Part shown: in pieces, positions 63,734 to 64,000 of the stretch
Layout of the letters: each line of letters begins with the position of its first letter
How positions within the stretch are numbered: the stretch's first letter is position 1
The notes under the pieces: model-generated
Told to the model about the DNA's origin: nothing
The model's input: only the letters and a program-made list of their open reading frames with translations
The model's database searches: none
Position numbers and translations under genes: made by a program
NCBI RefSeq assembly: GCF_014851915.1
Contig: NZ_JACVAP010000005.1
Coordinates: 186,001 to 250,000, forward strand
Reading direction: 5' to 3'
Source: Xanthomonas sp. XNM01
Lineage (GTDB): Bacteria > Pseudomonadota > Gammaproteobacteria > Xanthomonadales > Xanthomonadaceae
DNA length: 64,000 nt

Positions 63734-64000
63734 CTAGTCATCGCCCGGCGGCACCGCCTCCGCCGGGTCGGCCAGCCGGAATGCATCGCCGTTGCTGGCG
63801 ATCAGCATCCCGGTGCCCATGCTGCGCAGCTGCCACTGCCAGGTGTCGTACGGCGTCCGTAGCGTGCCCTGCGCGACGCACGGGCCGTAGAGGAAGAAAT
63901 CGTGCTCCTGGCGCGCGGACACGACGATCGCCTTGTCGAGGAAGGCACGTACCTGGTCGGCGGTGACTACGAACGCCGCACAGTGCTCATGCGCCGGTCC
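63734..64000 (-). CDS. C-terminal part of an unrecognised protein (5' end outside window)
   Basis: The frame is open from the right edge for 88 codons to the stop at 63734. It includes CAAFVVTADQVRAFLDKA and HDFFLYGPCVAQGTL. A GTG at 63922 could start a shorter form, but the upstream in-frame sequence looks coding. The sequence resembles small unnamed xanthomonad cytoplasmic proteins with two Cys, an impression only. Confidence 0.5.
   Translation of the reverse strand, partial: GPAHEHCAAFVVTADQVRAFLDKAIVVSARQEHDFFLYGPCVAQGTLRTPYDTWQWQLRSMGTGMLIASNGDAFRLADPAEAVPPGDD

Overview
This 64 kb window is a stretch of bacterial chromosome with very high GC content and strong third-position GC bias, so nearly every real gene has long antisense shadow frames. 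The gene content points to a gammaproteobacterium of the Xanthomonadaceae/Lysobacteraceae (Xanthomonas, Lysobacter or Luteimonas-like). The best evidence is an Ax21-family outer-membrane protein, an oleABCD olefin cluster whose OleA catalytic residues sit at a constant 20-residue offset from the numbering I recall for X. campestris OleA, a hemD-hemX-hemY run, two lipoprotein Cu/Zn superoxide dismutases in tandem, and many lipoproteins with short signal peptides. I see no phage, insertion sequence, CRISPR array, rRNA or tRNA gene. This is ordinary, densely packed chromosome.

Layout. 1-7 kb: the end of a fused indolepyruvate ferredoxin oxidoreductase, a TPR-like exported protein, an AEC permease, an unrecognised exported protein and a Ycf46-like AAA ATPase. 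7-16 kb: a rightward run of an orphan ParA ATPase, SixA phosphatase, YceI, a two-HKD phospholipase D-like lipoprotein, a hotdog thioesterase, a PlsC acyltransferase, a YheT-like hydrolase, a TPR-sulfotransferase fusion and a PEBP protein. 16-24.4 kb: a META-domain lipoprotein and uppP on the minus strand, then the nitrogen block glnA, glnK, amtB, ntrB, ntrC. 24.5-28.5 kb: two sodC genes, an unknown protein and a thiolase. 28.5-33.8 kb: a decayed NTF2-like gene, hemD-hemX-hemY, a YiiD-type thioesterase, a small exported protein and a rhodanese. 33.8-38.6 kb: secB, gpsA, ax21, trmL, a small exported protein with three internal repeats, and an SDR. 38.7-51.5 kb: an M16 protease, a DUF4156 lipoprotein, then oleA, oleB, oleC and oleD in order but separated by SEC-C, YkgJ, OsmC and two TenA-family genes. 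51.5-64 kb: a DUF1328 protein, ubiJ-ubiB, a GNAT acetyltransferase, a second M16 protease, a TruC-type pseudouridine synthase, a DUF2059 protein, arfB, a second acyltransferase, photolyase and four small unrecognised or partial proteins.

The clearest regulatory logic is in the nitrogen block. glnA has a near-consensus -24/-12 sigma-54 promoter with two 17-bp NtrC sites upstream. A third NtrC-type palindrome ends at the base before the ntrB start codon, so NtrC can plausibly activate glnA and repress its own operon. PII (glnK) next to amtB completes an ammonium-sensing circuit.

The oleABCD genes should convert two acyl-CoAs into a long-chain internal olefin through a beta-lactone. The genes between them are not known olefin genes. 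Several genes (hemD, oleC, ubiJ, arfB) carry a -10 hexamer six or seven bases before the start codon and no Shine-Dalgarno sequence, which suggests leaderless mRNAs. The most novel single gene is the small exported three-repeat protein at 37098-37502. All functional calls come from reading the sequence; no database search was run.
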